Shown: positions 31,888-44,441 of the stretch, in pieces | Numbering within the stretch: the stretch's first letter is position 1 | Layout of the letters: each line of letters starts with the position of its first letter | Assembly: GCA_026874595.1 (NCBI GenBank) | Contig: CM049322.1 | Location: 35,957,840-36,021,839 of the forward strand | Length of the DNA: 64,000 nt | Direction of reading: 5' to 3' | From: Sipunculus nudus | Taxonomy: Eukaryota > Annelida > Sipuncula > Golfingiida > Sipunculidae | The notes under the pieces: generated by a model | Told to the model about the DNA's origin: nothing | Database searches by the model: none | What the model saw: the letters and a program-made list of their open reading frames with translations, nothing else | Program-made: the position numbers and the translations under genes

Positions 31888-33675
31888 TTAATAATAACAG
31901 ATATTTGCAAGTAGAATTTTTATTCATAAACAATAAGTGGTCGTGTAACTTGTGATACGTGTATTTGTCTGCAATAGTTTTACGACTGATTATTCCTTAC
32001 AATGAGGAAGGGGTTCTGTCCGAGTTTTTTTTCAGAGTTCACATAAAGATTAAATGTGTAGCTTTATTGTATCAGTATCCACGCAAGCTTCTTCTCTTGC
32101 AAGCGGTTTACCATTTAAAGTTTGGGTTCACGGCTATCCACGTTACCATCATACTGCTCTCTCTTTATTTTCTGCTTCTGTTCTTGAACAATAGACTTGC
32201 TTTGGTCCCTCCTTCCACTCGGGTTTTCAAATTTGTAACTACGATGTTTTCTCTAGAATGTTTGAAAACACAAAAAAATGAAATGTCAAATTCCATAAAA
32301 AACACCTTTTATATGACAGAGTTGTGTGCAGGATTTTGTTTACAATGAATTACAGCATATATGGCTGAATAGGTCATCTTGATTATTTTAATTGAAGATG
32401 CTAAATTGAAATTGTACTTAAAATAATATTTATGTTGGAGAGTTAGAACCTCAGATTAAGGAGTCCTCCTTCCTCTCATCTCCCAAAAAGCGTGCCTTTT
32501 AAAAGGCGAAGCGTTATATTTTCTTACTTTAGGGTAATGAGTACAGTCGAACCTATTTAATACGACCACCTATATAATGCTGGCAACTGGCTTTTACGCA
32601 TCAGGCACGCGATCGGATAAATACTTTCGAAAAGTATATACCAGCATCTGTAAATAAAACATCTTTATGTTAGTCTTCAAGAAAGGCAAAAGTAAGTTAT
32701 TTGTTATCCCTACCCATATACGTCTTATCTACCTATTTAATAACGCTCTGTGATGTTTATCTGTTGTATTTCCTACAAAAGCCTTGGTATTATAATGTAA
32801 ATAATTTTTATGGTATTAGCTCAGAGCTACATTTTGCCTACGGAGGTTAGTGGCAGCACATTGTTTATAAAAGTGTAATATAAAATAATGTTATATTTAA
32901 AGATTAATTTCAAGAAAAGATTTTTGCGCCACAGTTGACCCCTAGCTGAGCGGTTTTAAACAAAGTTAGAAAAGCACACAGATATCGCAGACCACCGCCC
33001 AGTCAGCTCATTATCTTCATATATAACTAGCCGAAAAGCGGCATTTTTTCCTTTCAAATATTCCTGGTTCAAGAATGTTATTTAGGTAAAAAAAATTGTC
33101 TGTTCTTCGAAATTATGTTTGATATAGTCTCCTTTACGTCTGATGCGTTGATTTGCAGATACATAGGCCCCAAATTGGTATTGGGTTAATTGGTCTAATT
33201 AATTGTCATCTAAGATTATCTTCCACGTCCACCTGATCACGCAGCGCCCCATACGCCCTCTCTTTTATTTTAAACTAGACGTCATATACCCTTTATGAGA
33301 ACAGCAGCGCCTTACTTTTCGTCTGGTGCAATTTCATTCCACTTCGTTTGTTCTGCGAGAGACACCTCCTTCAAAAATAAAATCCTTTATCCGCCCCTGT
33401 TTTGTCATAGATCGTGAGGCGCAAGCAGAAGTGGCCATCCCCCACCCCCGGCTCGCATCTAGTATTCCCAGTATTCACGGAATTTCACTTAGTCTATTAA
33501 TGATAAAATTGTAACCCCAATAATGAAATTCCGTTCTATGGTATCCGCATATTTTGGAATTATTTCAACATAAAGCATTGAACATGCAGTAATTTATTTA
33601 TTGTTTATTGATAATTCTACATTTAATTCGGCTTGAAACGTACAACTGATATTTCTTATTGGAATTGAAACGTAA

Positions 33676-33735
<60 letters not shown>

Positions 33736-34580
33736 TATGCTTCAACGCCTGTGATTGAATCATCTGTCATTACAAAGACTGAAATGAGACAAGCGGAAGT
33801 ACCTCACACGTCGTCCTGAATCAAAGCAACCCGTGTCCTGGTCAAGCGGACGTTAACATTTAATGCATTCTCCAATTACAAGACCAATTCATGATCAATC
33901 AACAGCAATGTTAACCTCCTTGATTAGTATAAAGGCTGCGACATATTATGTCACTGTATCAAAATTATTACACCAAACATACATAGTATACTAACATAGC
34001 TGCAAGTTGATTACATTTCCAAGTCCACTATGCCACCTATTGTCTTCTTATTACATATTTGGTTGTTTTGGTTTCCATGTACCCTGAAAGGCACGTGAGG
34101 GTTGATTGGTATCACCACTGCGCATGCTCAATTTCATGCTTGTAGAAATAATAACTAAACTTGAACGCACAACGTTATTGTCTGTAGACTGAACTTGTCT
34201 AACTGTCGTGTCATATGTATTTAAAGACACATATAATATCATTATGCTATATTTCCATATACAAACAACAGTCAAGCAGTGTCCTCCTTTATCAACTCCT
34301 ATACACGCGGAGTCAGGAAATTGCCCCAACCCGAGTACCGTTGGTTCCAACTGCACATATGTATGCCAAAATAGTTACGAGCGCACCAGTGGTAGCGAAA
34401 CACGCACCTGTCAAGAAAACCTGACATGGTCCGGGACACCATTGGTTTGCACTGGTAGGTTAATGCTGATATTATTAAAATATGTTGAAAATATACCGGT
34501 TAAATCCGACACCAAAAAGAAAATAGTGATATGTAAAACTTGTCTTTTTGATATCAAGAATTCATAAAATTATCTCTACG

Positions 34581-34624
<44 letters not shown>

Positions 34625-35059
34625 ATTAAAAGATATATATATGATATTAAAATAACAAATAAAGTAATATTGCACGAACAAATAAATTAAAATTCTTATA
34701 ATTCCTAAAATTTGTATTTATATCTATATTGAAATGCATATTATCAAATACGATATTTTTTTCCTTTAAAATCCACAGCGAAGCAATGCCCTTCTTTTCC
34801 AACTGAACATGAGGATACTGTTAACTGCCCATCGCTTAAGGTCATTGGTTCGAGGTGTACATTTTCATGTCCAGAGGGGTCCATTCGCAGGGAGGGAGAC
34901 GAAACGAGCGTTTGTCAGGAAGACCTCACCTGGTCAGGATTACCACTGCTTTGCCAATGCAAGTATTTATTCAAAACCACAGGGTATACCCTGAGATAAC
35001 GTATTTAAGAGTATATAAATTTCATGATTTGTAATCTCTTCCAAAGTAGTGTTACGCAG

Positions 35060-35102
<43 letters not shown>

Positions 35103-38100
35103 TAGAATCATGTGTGTCACTCTATTTAACTGTCAGACTATGTTTTGTCTGTGTGCCAAAAGATCATTAAATATATTGATTACCAATATGAATGAAAACC
35201 ACCGCTTTTTTAGCTGTCGGGAGTAAAGTTTCGATTACATTTGTGGATTATACAAAATATGTAAAATTACCTAAATGATATGAACCTTGGTGCTGGAATT
35301 TGAGAGAATATAATATTTTACCGTTTTTCTTGCACATGGACAGATATTATATGTAAACCCCTGACAACCCCTGAGCATGCGCAGTCCACAGTTTGCCCAA
35401 CTTCAAGCACAGCTGGAACCAGTTGCACATTCGTTTGTCAGGATGGGTACCAGCGTTCCCATGGTGACGGAACTCGAACGTGTAACTCTGACTTAACCTG
35501 GTCGGGAAAGCCGCTCGTGTGTAACAGTAAGTATAATTTACAAAGGTAAAATGACAATTGATTGTATCTGTCAACTTCTCTCTTTATATGCATACTTTTT
35601 ACATAACATTTCTCTCTCTCTTTCTTTCTTCCTCTCTCTCTCTCTCTCTCGCCCTCTCTCTCTCTCCATTTTTTTATGTCCGGATAAAAACCGATCCAAT
35701 AATAAAGGTTTGCCTATGGTGCTGTATGCGCTCTATTAAAAGCATTTCTATTTGATTTATTCTGATGTTCATTTTTTTTTTATCTTTATGTGCATATTGT
35801 TTTCCAAACAATACGCTCTCAATTGCATTGACATCTAAAGGGAGAATCTTTTGATATAGGAGAGCTTCTGGATTCTGTGAAATAAACGAAACTCAATTAT
35901 CTCGTTCACAAAAAAAAAGTTATGACATGTTCCTTAATACGAAGAACATGCGAGTTGTAACAAAACTATATTACAATTGCAAGAGGGGTTTGCACCAGTA
36001 ATGCACCAGTATTAACCCGTGTATTTCAGAATGCATTTTTCAGAGACCATCCTTGTAACATGACGAATCCTATATGAAAAGCATAAATATGGCTACCTGA
36101 TCGAAGACTTTGGGTGTCGTAAATATAGGAGACCCTTGTTTACCTATGACCTGGCTGTTTTTGCGATATTTTACTGTATCTTATAAATAATAATGTATCT
36201 TATAAATAATAAATAAAAAATACTTGTTGTATTTTCCTTAATGTCATTATAATATTTATCATCAGAGGTAAAAGAATGCCTTGGTTACGTGACTGACGGA
36301 GCCCTGGCGTCGACATGCTGGAGATCCTCAGGGGAGACTTGCGAGTTTTCATGCATCTCCGGTTACGAGAAGACACTAGATAGACTCACGTGTGTCAATG
36401 GGCACTGGAATACCGATATCACGCGTGTATGTCGAGGTAGGTTCAGGGAATTCCTGTTAAGGAGTTATTTTGAGCAGATCCCACATGCCTTATAGAAAAC
36501 TTTATAGGTTCGGACTCCTACATAGTTTAGTACCTTCTAAAATTCCCTCCCAGATGTCGTTTTAACCGTTCTTTCGGCCTTGGCACAGAATCAGTTTTGT
36601 GTGTGTGGAAAACTTGATACCATGTTAATTGAAGTCCTGTGTCATAAAAACTAGCTTTTTGAATTCAAGGAAACTATTAAGTGCTTACCACAAAACACAT
36701 ATGGTTGTGTAATTTGTCACAAAACATATCTTATCCTATATATTTGAACAAACCTCATTACCCTCCTTATCACATAAAAGCCTACACCGCTGGTGTATTT
36801 AGACGCCCCGGTGCATTGTGGGAAGCAGATTGTGAAGGCCACAAACCCTAACCAACAGATTCGTACTCTTGTGTATCCGATTCTGCGCAGTGTTTATGGA
36901 GCCCTCCTGACATGTTCATCAACAAATACCTGGGCAAGGAAGATATTTATTTCCTCAGTCTATGAAAAGCCCATAGAAGGAAAGTACATGGTGCTACTTT
37001 TCCGGTATTATTGCTGTCTACCTGCTTTGGTTTATGCAGTCATTAAAAATTAAGGGATGGGTGGTTAAATGTACATGTATTGTTAATGTTAGGCCAAAAA
37101 AAAAATAAAAGGTATGGTTCTCAGGCACCGCCGGCATCAATTTTAAAAACCCACATAAGAAAAATTTTTAATTTTTTAATTGAAACTTATCAATTTTGAG
37201 CAGGCGCTAGATCATTTTTTTCAAGAAGATAAAATCATACAATTTCCTTTGTTATGTAGTGCTTTTACGCGGTGCCTGAGAACCATACCTTTTATTTTTT
37301 TTTGGCCTAAATGATCCAGCATATTTTTTATCTTTCTATTTGTGATAGCCCTCCAAGCGTCTTCAGCTCCCGCCATACAACCTGACGTCCCTGTACATAT
37401 TGTGGCACCAGCCGCTGGAGCAGGACTACTTTTATTAATTATTGCCGCAATAGTCGCAGGTGCCTGCATCTTTAGAAGAAGGTGCGTATGGCATTTATAT
37501 AACTAAGAATATACAACTGGTTTCTGTTACTGTTTCGTGGAAATGCTGTAAATAATGTTGCCGAGATAGATTTTGATCCGTCGGTCACCTAGAGCATTTA
37601 TTATTTGAATGTTGATATCTTAACTTTGAATTCCGTCATTATACTACATATCATATTACAACTGCATAATAACAAATATAATCCACTACCACGTGAACAT
37701 ATAGACTATGTACGGAATGTCATTAAAATCGATAACTGAAGGTTAATTCATGACCCTGGTCCTCCACAAGGTCTCTTTGCACTGTCTCTGTATTCAGTTC
37801 CCTTACCCCTTGACTTTTGATTTGTTCCCTTAACTTCAATATAATCCCGTCCGAGTTCCGTTTTAATTCCTTGGGGTCTCGTCGTTAGAGGATCATGAGT
37901 TTATAAAGATATTGACATATGATTTGCTCTTTTCTTTTTTTTTTACATTTATATACTATATGCTTATAGGTGCGTTGCGCTTTTCATGGATTCGCGTTCC
38001 TATTATTTTACAAAAAAAGTAAAGCTCCAACATTTCACTTTTTTTGGTATTGATATTATTATATCAAAATTATATCGTTAACCTCATGTTGCCATTATAC

Positions 38101-38512
38101 TCTATCATAGTGTCACCAATACAGTAAAACCTCACCTAACGGCCATCTGGGTTTAGTGACCTCCCCAAAATAACGACTACTTTTTTTCACGGTCCCTCTA
38201 TTTTTCGCTCACTATATCAGACCTCCGTGGATGACCACCTCGAAAATGCGACCACTTAATCGAGGTCCCGTTGGTGGTTGAAATTTATAAAGTTTCACTA
38301 TATTATGATACTGACCTGGTGGTATTTTATTGTAATTCATGAATATGCATAATGTAATCCTCAGGCAGAACACACAGAGGCCTAAATACGTTGATGAAGC
38401 CGGGTATGAAATTCCAATCCCAAGCGAAAGACCTGAGCACAATCCTTATGATTACCCCATGTTCATGGAAACACCAAGCAACGGAAATCCCTACGACCAA
38501 CTGGACATCTGA
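31265..38512 (+). CDS. four-CCP single-pass receptor with tyrosine-rich tail (7 exons)
   Basis: Exons 31265-31361, 34272-34454, 34779-34958, 35344-35526, 36266-36436, 37349-37481 and 38365-38512 give 364 residues. Exon 1 encodes a signal peptide. Exons 2-5 each encode one complement-control (sushi) module with six cysteines, as in selectin repeats, rather than the usual four; three contain LTWSG. Exon 6 encodes a transmembrane helix (about 287-313) followed by three arginines. Exon 7 encodes a short tail with tyrosines 324, 330, 344, 346 and 359, two NPYD strings and a YDQL (YxxL) motif near the end. The extracellular exons are phase 1-1. Intron 3 needs a GC donor at 34959. Likely a surface recognition receptor that signals or is internalised through tyrosines; ligand unknown. 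A second in-frame ATG at 31295 is possible. Confidence 0.82.
31787..31892. repeat. (TA)n followed by (AAT)n in intron 1 of the CCP receptor
   Basis: TA run to about 31847, then AAT repeats. The rest of intron 1 (31362-34271) has no recognised gene. It contains a TACAGTCGAACCT string at 32543 that resembles pogo/Tigger-type transposon ends. Confidence 0.85.
33680..33733. repeat. (TA)n microsatellite
   Basis: About 54 bp of TA in the same intron. Confidence 0.9.
34272..34454 (+). CDS. CCP receptor exon 2: six-Cys CCP module 1
   Basis: 183 bp, phase 1-1, one complete module with LTWSGTPLVC at the end. GT donor. Confidence 0.85.
34779..34958 (+). CDS. CCP receptor exon 3: six-Cys CCP module 2
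   Basis: 180 bp, phase 1-1. The donor is CAAT/gcaagt (GC). The nearby GT choice would shift the next exon into a stop. Confidence 0.84.
35344..35526 (+). CDS. CCP receptor exon 4: six-Cys CCP module 3
   Basis: 183 bp, phase 1-1. Acceptor GACAG, donor ACA/gtaagt. Reads DLTWSGKPLVC near the end. Confidence 0.85.
36266..36436 (+). CDS. CCP receptor exon 5: six-Cys CCP module 4 (divergent)
   Basis: 171 bp, phase 1-1. Keeps the six cysteines but lacks the LTWSG string (GHWNTD instead). Donor CGAG/gtaggt. Confidence 0.82.
37089..37310. mobile_element. MITE with TTAGGCC...GGCCTAA ends
   Basis: 222 bp with inverted repeats of about 42 bp that differ by one A. It is flanked by ATG on both sides (37086-37088, 37311-37313), a possible 3-bp duplication. 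It ends 38 bases before exon 6 of the CCP receptor. A related string, AAAAAAGGTATGGTTTTAGGCAC, begins at 51068. Confidence 0.72.
37349..37481 (+). CDS. CCP receptor exon 6: stalk and transmembrane helix
   Basis: Short Ala/Pro stalk, then a hydrophobic helix GAGLLLLIIAAIVAGACIF and arginines. Enters in phase 1 and leaves in phase 2 through AAG/gtgcgt. Confidence 0.8.
38365..38512 (+). CDS. CCP receptor exon 7: cytoplasmic tail
   Basis: 48 residues with five tyrosines, including YEIPIP, NPYDYPM and NPYDQLDI, ending at TGA 38510-38512. The phase fits exon 6 exactly. Confidence 0.8.
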
Positions 38513-40870
38513 CTACGTCAAATACTTTTACAAATTCAACCACGGATGTTTGGACTTTACTTGCTTACTAGCCATTTATTGATCTATACAATACATTCAC
38601 TCGATATATATTTCATATCATATTTCGTATATTTTTTATATAAAAAAATGCACTGTATTTTCGACCATGTTTTTTTTCAATATGTTTTAGCCTACCATAT
38701 TGGTAAATCCTTCTGCATTATTGTTGAATAACTGACTTAATGAATACTCTCATGGCCCGCGTGGGTTACTGGACTGCAGCCGAATTGTACCCGATACAGG
38801 AAATTATGCGTTGCCATTGAGACGGAATTTCAGTTTGTGTTGTATTGTTTGTCATGTATTCTTTATCGTTAATTCATCATCCGTAGCCTTAAGCTGTAAA
38901 TAAGTGCCTATTGAGTCGTGTACTCACGGCTAGATGTGACCCCGATATCGACTTCAGGTGTTTTGGTTTCACCCAATGTTATTCCGGTTGTATACCTGAT
39001 TCTTAAAATAAAAATGCTTCCACTTTTCGATTTCTTCGCTACTTCATCCCGAACTGGAAACGTCGAGGAGACACCGTGTGAGCAATATTTTAATTGTTTA
39101 TTTCTGTAAAAATACAAAATTATTCCATTTTTTTTTAAACATTAACAAATAAATAATGAGGCAAGAAATACATGTAGCTACTCTACGACAGTGTTGATGA
39201 CCGGAAGTATTCTTTGACGACCCATTTAAAGAACGTAACAGGAGAAGTGTGTTTGGATCAATGTTTTATTAAATCATTTAAATATGCAGATTCATGCAAC
39301 CATCGAACCGTTTATACATGTATAATAAGAAAATACCGAATTAAACAAACGGTATGTTACGCGTACTACACTCCGTTCCATTCAACCTATATGTTTTCGC
39401 AATATTTCTTTCAAGTTTATTTTGGTTGCAGCTTCTCATAAACTGTTATCAAACGAGGAAATGTGGCGAGTTATGATGATATGATTTTCTATGAAATATG
39501 TAGACATTTGTTTACTTGTTTAGGTAGAGCTGCAGACACCGGGGCGTCATTACAAGTTGCGATATCTGTTTATTCATGTAATGTAGTGGGGAAGTATGTG
39601 TGACGTAAAATTCGTCAACTGAATGACGTTAAAGTTCGTCATGATCGCCATCTTAGGTCGTCACTGACATCGTAAGACGGTACATCTGTTTAGTCATATT
39701 TTATTTTATTTTTCTTTTTTTTTTAATTTACTTTAATTCTTAGATAATCGTCACATTTAGTGCATTTGCCTCTGTAAATAAAGGTAAGAGTCGATGCATT
39801 TAATAAGTATCACGAACAAAAGAAACAGGTGGACAGGGGTAGTGGAATGGAGTATAGGTGCTGTGATATTCGGGGCCTGCTCATGGGGCCGCCACAATGT
39901 TTGCACTGTGAGGTCGAATTGGCACTATGTTTGAATGACAGTTATCATATAACTGGTCATGTGTTACATAAAAGCCTTGCTTGTTAATATCAGTAATACT
40001 GAGGAGACGTATTTGTGACACAGCCAAAGCTACTTAAATGTGAAACATACAGACAAAATACGTGGATTCCTACGCAGTTAAAGACGGTCCTCGCATGTGT
40101 CAGTAAAAAAAGTATCGATGAAATGCACTAATTTATCTTAAGCTCACCATATAGATTTCATACAAGTGATAATTTTAATTGCGTGCCAGTTAAACGCAAT
40201 AAAATCTGTCCCCTTTGCTTTTACAGAATAAGTCAATTTAAGTAAATTTTGCAATATTTCCACCTACTTCATTTAATTGTAATGCAAATGGCGAGGTTTG
40301 TACACTTCTTCCAGAGAGAAGAGATTACATTACAATTAACAAGTGTTTGATTTAAACACATGTTATAAGCATAATTTAAGATATCGCTTAACTAGCCCAA
40401 CCATGCAAAAATACCTATAAGAAAAACGTCTATCTAGAGCCATTTCGGCCCCTGACAACAGTCTCCAGAAGACAGCCAGCGTTCCTTTACATCCTAGCGG
40501 CCTGCACTAAAAGGCTCCATGAAGATGCAAATATTTTTGTCATTTTTCACAACGCCTCATGATTTATAGGTACTATGTCACTTGAAATAAACCAGACCAA
40601 TCGACAACTATTTTCATCTTCTTTGTCACACCACCTGACATGTTCGAGAAAAATTTCGTTTTGACTCGGCACATTTATAAATACTCTTGTTGAACACAAG
40701 CGTGTTCCGCACAGGTTACTGGACGATAGCCAATTTGCACGCCACAAAGCAATTGCTGCCTGTTGATCGCCGAAGTGGTAAGTCCCTGTGTCGGCAAATG
40801 TAGTGGGAAGTGCTCTTGTGACGTCACGCCGCTGGTTTCTTTAAAAGTCTGCTAATACACAGATGGTTTG
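38513..40870. other. intergenic, no gene recognised
   Basis: AT-rich. Holds the second copy of the 19514 repeat at 40511-40603, and similar GTTACTGGAC strings near 38765 and 40715. Open frames lack any domain. Confidence 0.4.
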
Positions 40871-40872
40871 GA

Positions 40873-40946
40873 AGTCTGTTCTAGGCGAGTGGTAGAGCAG
40901 ACGAATGGCAATCGGAAAGCCATGGGTTCGATTCCCATTGGAAGTG
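40873..40946 (+). repeat. tRNA-like sequence, probably a SINE head
   Basis: A TGGTAGAGC A-box and a perfect B-box GGTTCGATTCC with a 5-bp T stem ATGGG/CCCAT. The acceptor ends do not pair, so it is not a functional tRNA. A (TA)n tract at 41010-41051 follows. Confidence 0.5.
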
Positions 40947-41007
40947 GACCCGTTTTTCTATCTATTCATGTACCATTTCTGAGTGTGTGTGTATATATAC
41001 TTATAAC

Positions 41008-41062
<55 letters not shown>

Positions 41063-42105
41063 GCGGCGTTTCCTTTTATCTTCAAGGATATTGGGATAAA
41101 TCGTAGGAATGGGAGGTTATCAAAAAGAGAAACCTTTTTTTTATAAACACCCACCCACCCACCTACACACATATAGAAAGCTACGATCTTTACACAGCGC
41201 TTTACCTATAGACCTACTTCCTATATCGTAAGTGCTGTTTGTTATGACCTCGTATCCTGAGTCGCTACACCAAAGGGAAGCAGTAAAGAAAAAACTGTCT
41301 TAAAGCGCAGCTATGGGCGGAGCCATGATGCCTGTCGAGTGTTTGTTAACTGGCATTTGGTTTCCTGCTTATCACATCATACGCACAATGTTTTTCAGCA
41401 GACAACGACCAACCACCTGGTGTCTATAGGTGTATCATAAACGGTCAAATAATGCATCGGGGAAATCAGTAGCTTCTTTAGAAGCGCAAGATTTCCGCTG
41501 CCTCGGGAGCGTTACAAAAAGCGAAAGAGACCTTTTATTGTATTGTTTTAGATATAATACTATTAATTCATAGCAAACCAAAGTTTATAATTCTATTTAT
41601 TAATATATTTTATTTCCAATATATAGATTTAATTTTTTTTTCGCTTCTCTCCGACCTCTCCTGCCCCCAAACTTTGTTGTACTATTTGTTTAATCTTAAG
41701 GAACTTGTTGTTAACCGGCTTCCCTGTGGATTGCCCTGCACAATAATTTTTAACCCTGCGCACACACCTTGCAGAATGACTAGTTCTAGTACCAGTATAA
41801 AAGACAAGCTCATATAAGGATAAAGGTATAGAAAGGTAGCTACGGTGAAAAGGTAATTTTTCATCTCAAACAGTGCATTTTAGGAATACCGGAAAAGAGG
41901 ACGCTAAAATAGTTTGCCGTTTAAGCGTATATATCTATTTGTATCGGTTGAAATGTGATTACGGTGTATATCTTTCACGAAGCAAGCAGATTTATATCTA
42001 TGACGAGTTTTCTGGTATTCTGTTCTATTGGAAATAAGGAAAACCAATAAACTTTAATTTTTTGTGAAGGAACCGCGCCATTTGCTGATTTATCTAATTT
42101 TAAAC

Positions 42106-42298
42106 ATAGACATGTCCATTTAGGTTTTCCTGTCATTTTATTTTACATCCTCTTTCATTCCCGGGCCCGGGGTCTACTACACCTGTAGGTCCTACCTGTG
42201 TTTTCATTCAAATTGCTGAATCATAATATATTTCATGATACTTGAAATTATGACCTCCTGGCCTTGAGTCCTTTACTCTACCCCTAGACCAAAGAAAA
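42106..42298 (-). repeat. tRNA-derived SINE fragment, inverted
   Basis: Read on the minus strand it begins GGTCTAGGGGTAGAG, like the head of the SINE at 21525, and continues with its middle part after a deletion. It meets the next SINE head to head at CCGG 42299-42302. Confidence 0.6.
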
Positions 42299-42672
42299 CC
42301 GGCTTCTGTGGCTCAGGAGTAGAGCACAGGACTCATAGCCGGTAGATCATGAGTTCTAATCTCAGCCGAAGCGCCAGAGTGAGCGCTCTGCAGGCTTAAT
42401 GGAGAGACTGTGCCCAACAGTCGTGTTTCACTCACACAACGATTGCGCCTTTCGTGGGTTCCTCGGTGTTATAACCCAGCAATAGGGATGACACACACCA
42501 AGGACCCGCAGGAGCTGTACACCGAACCTGGTTGACACCAGGATAATCGGGTATAAGCCCCTGTCACATAATCCGAAACCGGAATGGACCTCTGCAGATG
42601 TATATACTACAAAGTAAAGCAAAAATTAAAAAATGGAGGCGGTTACCTCCACCGAAGAAAAATCTTTTAAAA
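42299..42672 (+). repeat. tRNA-derived SINE
   Basis: Same family as 21525-21952: tRNA-like head, GCTCTGCAGGCTTAATGG, CCGGAATGGACCTCTGCAGATG or close variants, terminal GGAGGCGGTTACCTCC. About 375 bp. Confidence 0.78.
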
Positions 42673-43084
42673 AAAGAAGCCGGTAAAACAAAATAATCTT
42701 AAAGAGGTATACTTGCCATAGAACTGAAGTGTCCGTTTAGAACCTGGAGTTCCTGTTTTGACTGAAAAGCCACAAACTTTCTGGATTATAGCCTGAAACC
42801 CACTTTCCGATCTGGTCAGAAGTGCGATAACAATGACGTGTCCCCGGAATATGAAGGGGAAGCGGACATTCTGGAAGGATAACACTTGTAAACATTTCAC
42901 GTAAGTTTTCAATGTTACAATATACATTAAAAGATAAACATATTTTTTTTGTAATTTAAACCTTCCTGGGATGGGGTCATCTATATTAAATACTGTTACT
43001 TCGGAACTGAAGTTCGCTGTTTCCATGGCCACCGAAAATGAAGCAATTTTACAAAGCCATGAAGACAAACTTCTTTGTTACCTT

Positions 43085-43330
43085 CACCAAGCGGAGGTTA
43101 TGTTTTTGTCGGCATTGGTTTGATTGTCTGTTTGTTTGCCCGTTTGTTTTTCTAATTGTCTGCCTTGTTAACCTGGTTGCCAACAGATGGCGCCCAGTGT
43201 CAGTATGCTATAACGTTCATTGATAGTCCTGCTGTGTCTATCACACATCTCTGACAATGTCATAGGGGGTAATTAGCTGCCATGGCGGTAGGACTGCACT
43301 AAGAGAGTGCATATTTTGAGTGAGAGATAC
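43085..43330. repeat. dispersed repeat inside the degraded PAN-CTLD copy
   Basis: Starts CACCAAGCGGAGGTTATG, has a GTTTGTTTG-rich part, and ends CCATGGCGGTAGGACTGCAC. The ends resemble GGCGGAGGT-type repeats common in marine invertebrates. Confidence 0.45.
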
Positions 43331-44208
43331 TAATTTATACAAGATATTGATTAGGTCCCATAATGGGAACTCACAATTCTTGTCATATGACCACGTACTC
43401 CACCATTCAACCTTCAGTTTAACCTACATATTGTTGGAATATCGTTCCAAATAAATAATAATACATTTGTTCACATTTTTAAAGTTGCATTTCTAACAAA
43501 TATTTCATAAAAAGTTTCTAAAATGTAAGAACATGGTACGAAAGCTTAAGCCCTTTGTGTATGAGAAAAATGTCATTATTTTTTTTTTTTTTTGTTTCAG
43601 AAAAAAAACAGTTGTTACCGTTTTCTTACATCGAATACTAATCGGTTTGAACTGTCATATATTTCCAGCCGATATTTTGTATATACGAGGAGCTAACCTG
43701 GCCGAGAGGTGGCGCCATTAGCGCACATTCCCGAAGCTCGCTGAGATAAACAGTAACACATGGAAGCCCGGATGTGTGGTCAAGGCACCATTGAACCCAT
43801 TGTGTCACTGCATCATAACCTCCCTCGTAATCACGTGACCGTTGTACGTCATATACTTATTGCCTTACTTGGAAAGTTTTCGTCAGTTTCCATAGTTACT
43901 ATAAATAAGGATACAAACATTTTTTTTAATATATTTTCAAAAGATATTGAAAATACCGTGTACGGCACATTTGCCAATAGGAAAGAATGATTCGATCGGT
44001 GCGCGATGCCTTGATATTTTTAAACTGCAGGTTCCCCATTTACTGGTGCTTTGAAAAAAAAAGTACAGTTAAGCTCTTGTCGGATATTTCTGTCTAATAA
44101 CTAATTAAATCAATAATGATAGCCTCACAAAGAAATATTTGATACAACTGCTCCGTTTTTATAATCTCACCAGTGGGGATGCTTTGGAGAAACCACAGTA
44201 CACAGAAG

Positions 44209-44392
44209 CGGATCCAGGGGGAGGGTCCAGGGGGTCCGGACCTCCCCTTTTCCAGCCCAAGCAACCTTTTTTAAGGGGTTTCAGACCACTTTTTGCGGCC
44301 TGGACCCCCCCCCCCCCCCCCCCTTCCGACCTGTGAACCTTTTTTAGGGCACTAAAGGCTTGGACCCACCCTTTTCCTTTATCCTGGATCCG
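44209..44392. repeat. fold-back repeat with CGGATCCAGG ends
   Basis: Perfect 10-bp inverted ends CGGATCCAGG / CCTGGATCCG around a G- and C-run-rich middle. A CCTGGATCCGCGCCTG end also occurs at 48056 and probably belongs to a relative covering about 47870-48070. Confidence 0.55.
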
Positions 44393-44441
44393 CCCCTGGT
44401 TCAGACCATACCCAGTAAAATGAACCGATTTTGCACGACAT

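Larger units (their letters stand above)
42717..44441 (-). pseudogene. degraded PAN-CTLD gene copy
   Basis: Three remnants in gene order on the minus strand. A start region at 44441 shares ATGTCGTGCAA with exon 1 of the complete copy at 53322. A PAN exon remnant at about 43680-43855 has frameshifts and one PAN cysteine changed to tryptophan, but keeps GGYD, PPLGQV and SELRECALMAP-like strings. The first CTLD exon, about 42868-42717, keeps HCY and SDQ but has frameshifts and a stop. The last CTLD exon is missing, with a SINE pair in its expected place. The CTLD donor is GC (TATG/gcaagt), as in the intact copy. Confidence 0.78.

Noticed and set aside
31959-32348. 129-residue open frame in intron 1 of the CCP receptor
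   Set aside because: Hydrophobic, low-complexity product with no domain; AT-rich intronic sequence.
36793-37053. Open frame between CCP exons 5 and 6
   Set aside because: No acceptor and donor that keep phase, and no CCP cysteine pattern.
38118-38280. Complete pogo/Tigger-type element at ACAGTAAAACCTC
   Set aside because: Only one end-like stretch with GACCACC motifs is visible, with no matching second end.
40873-40946. Functional tRNA gene
   Set aside because: Good A and B boxes, but the acceptor stem does not pair; more likely a SINE head.
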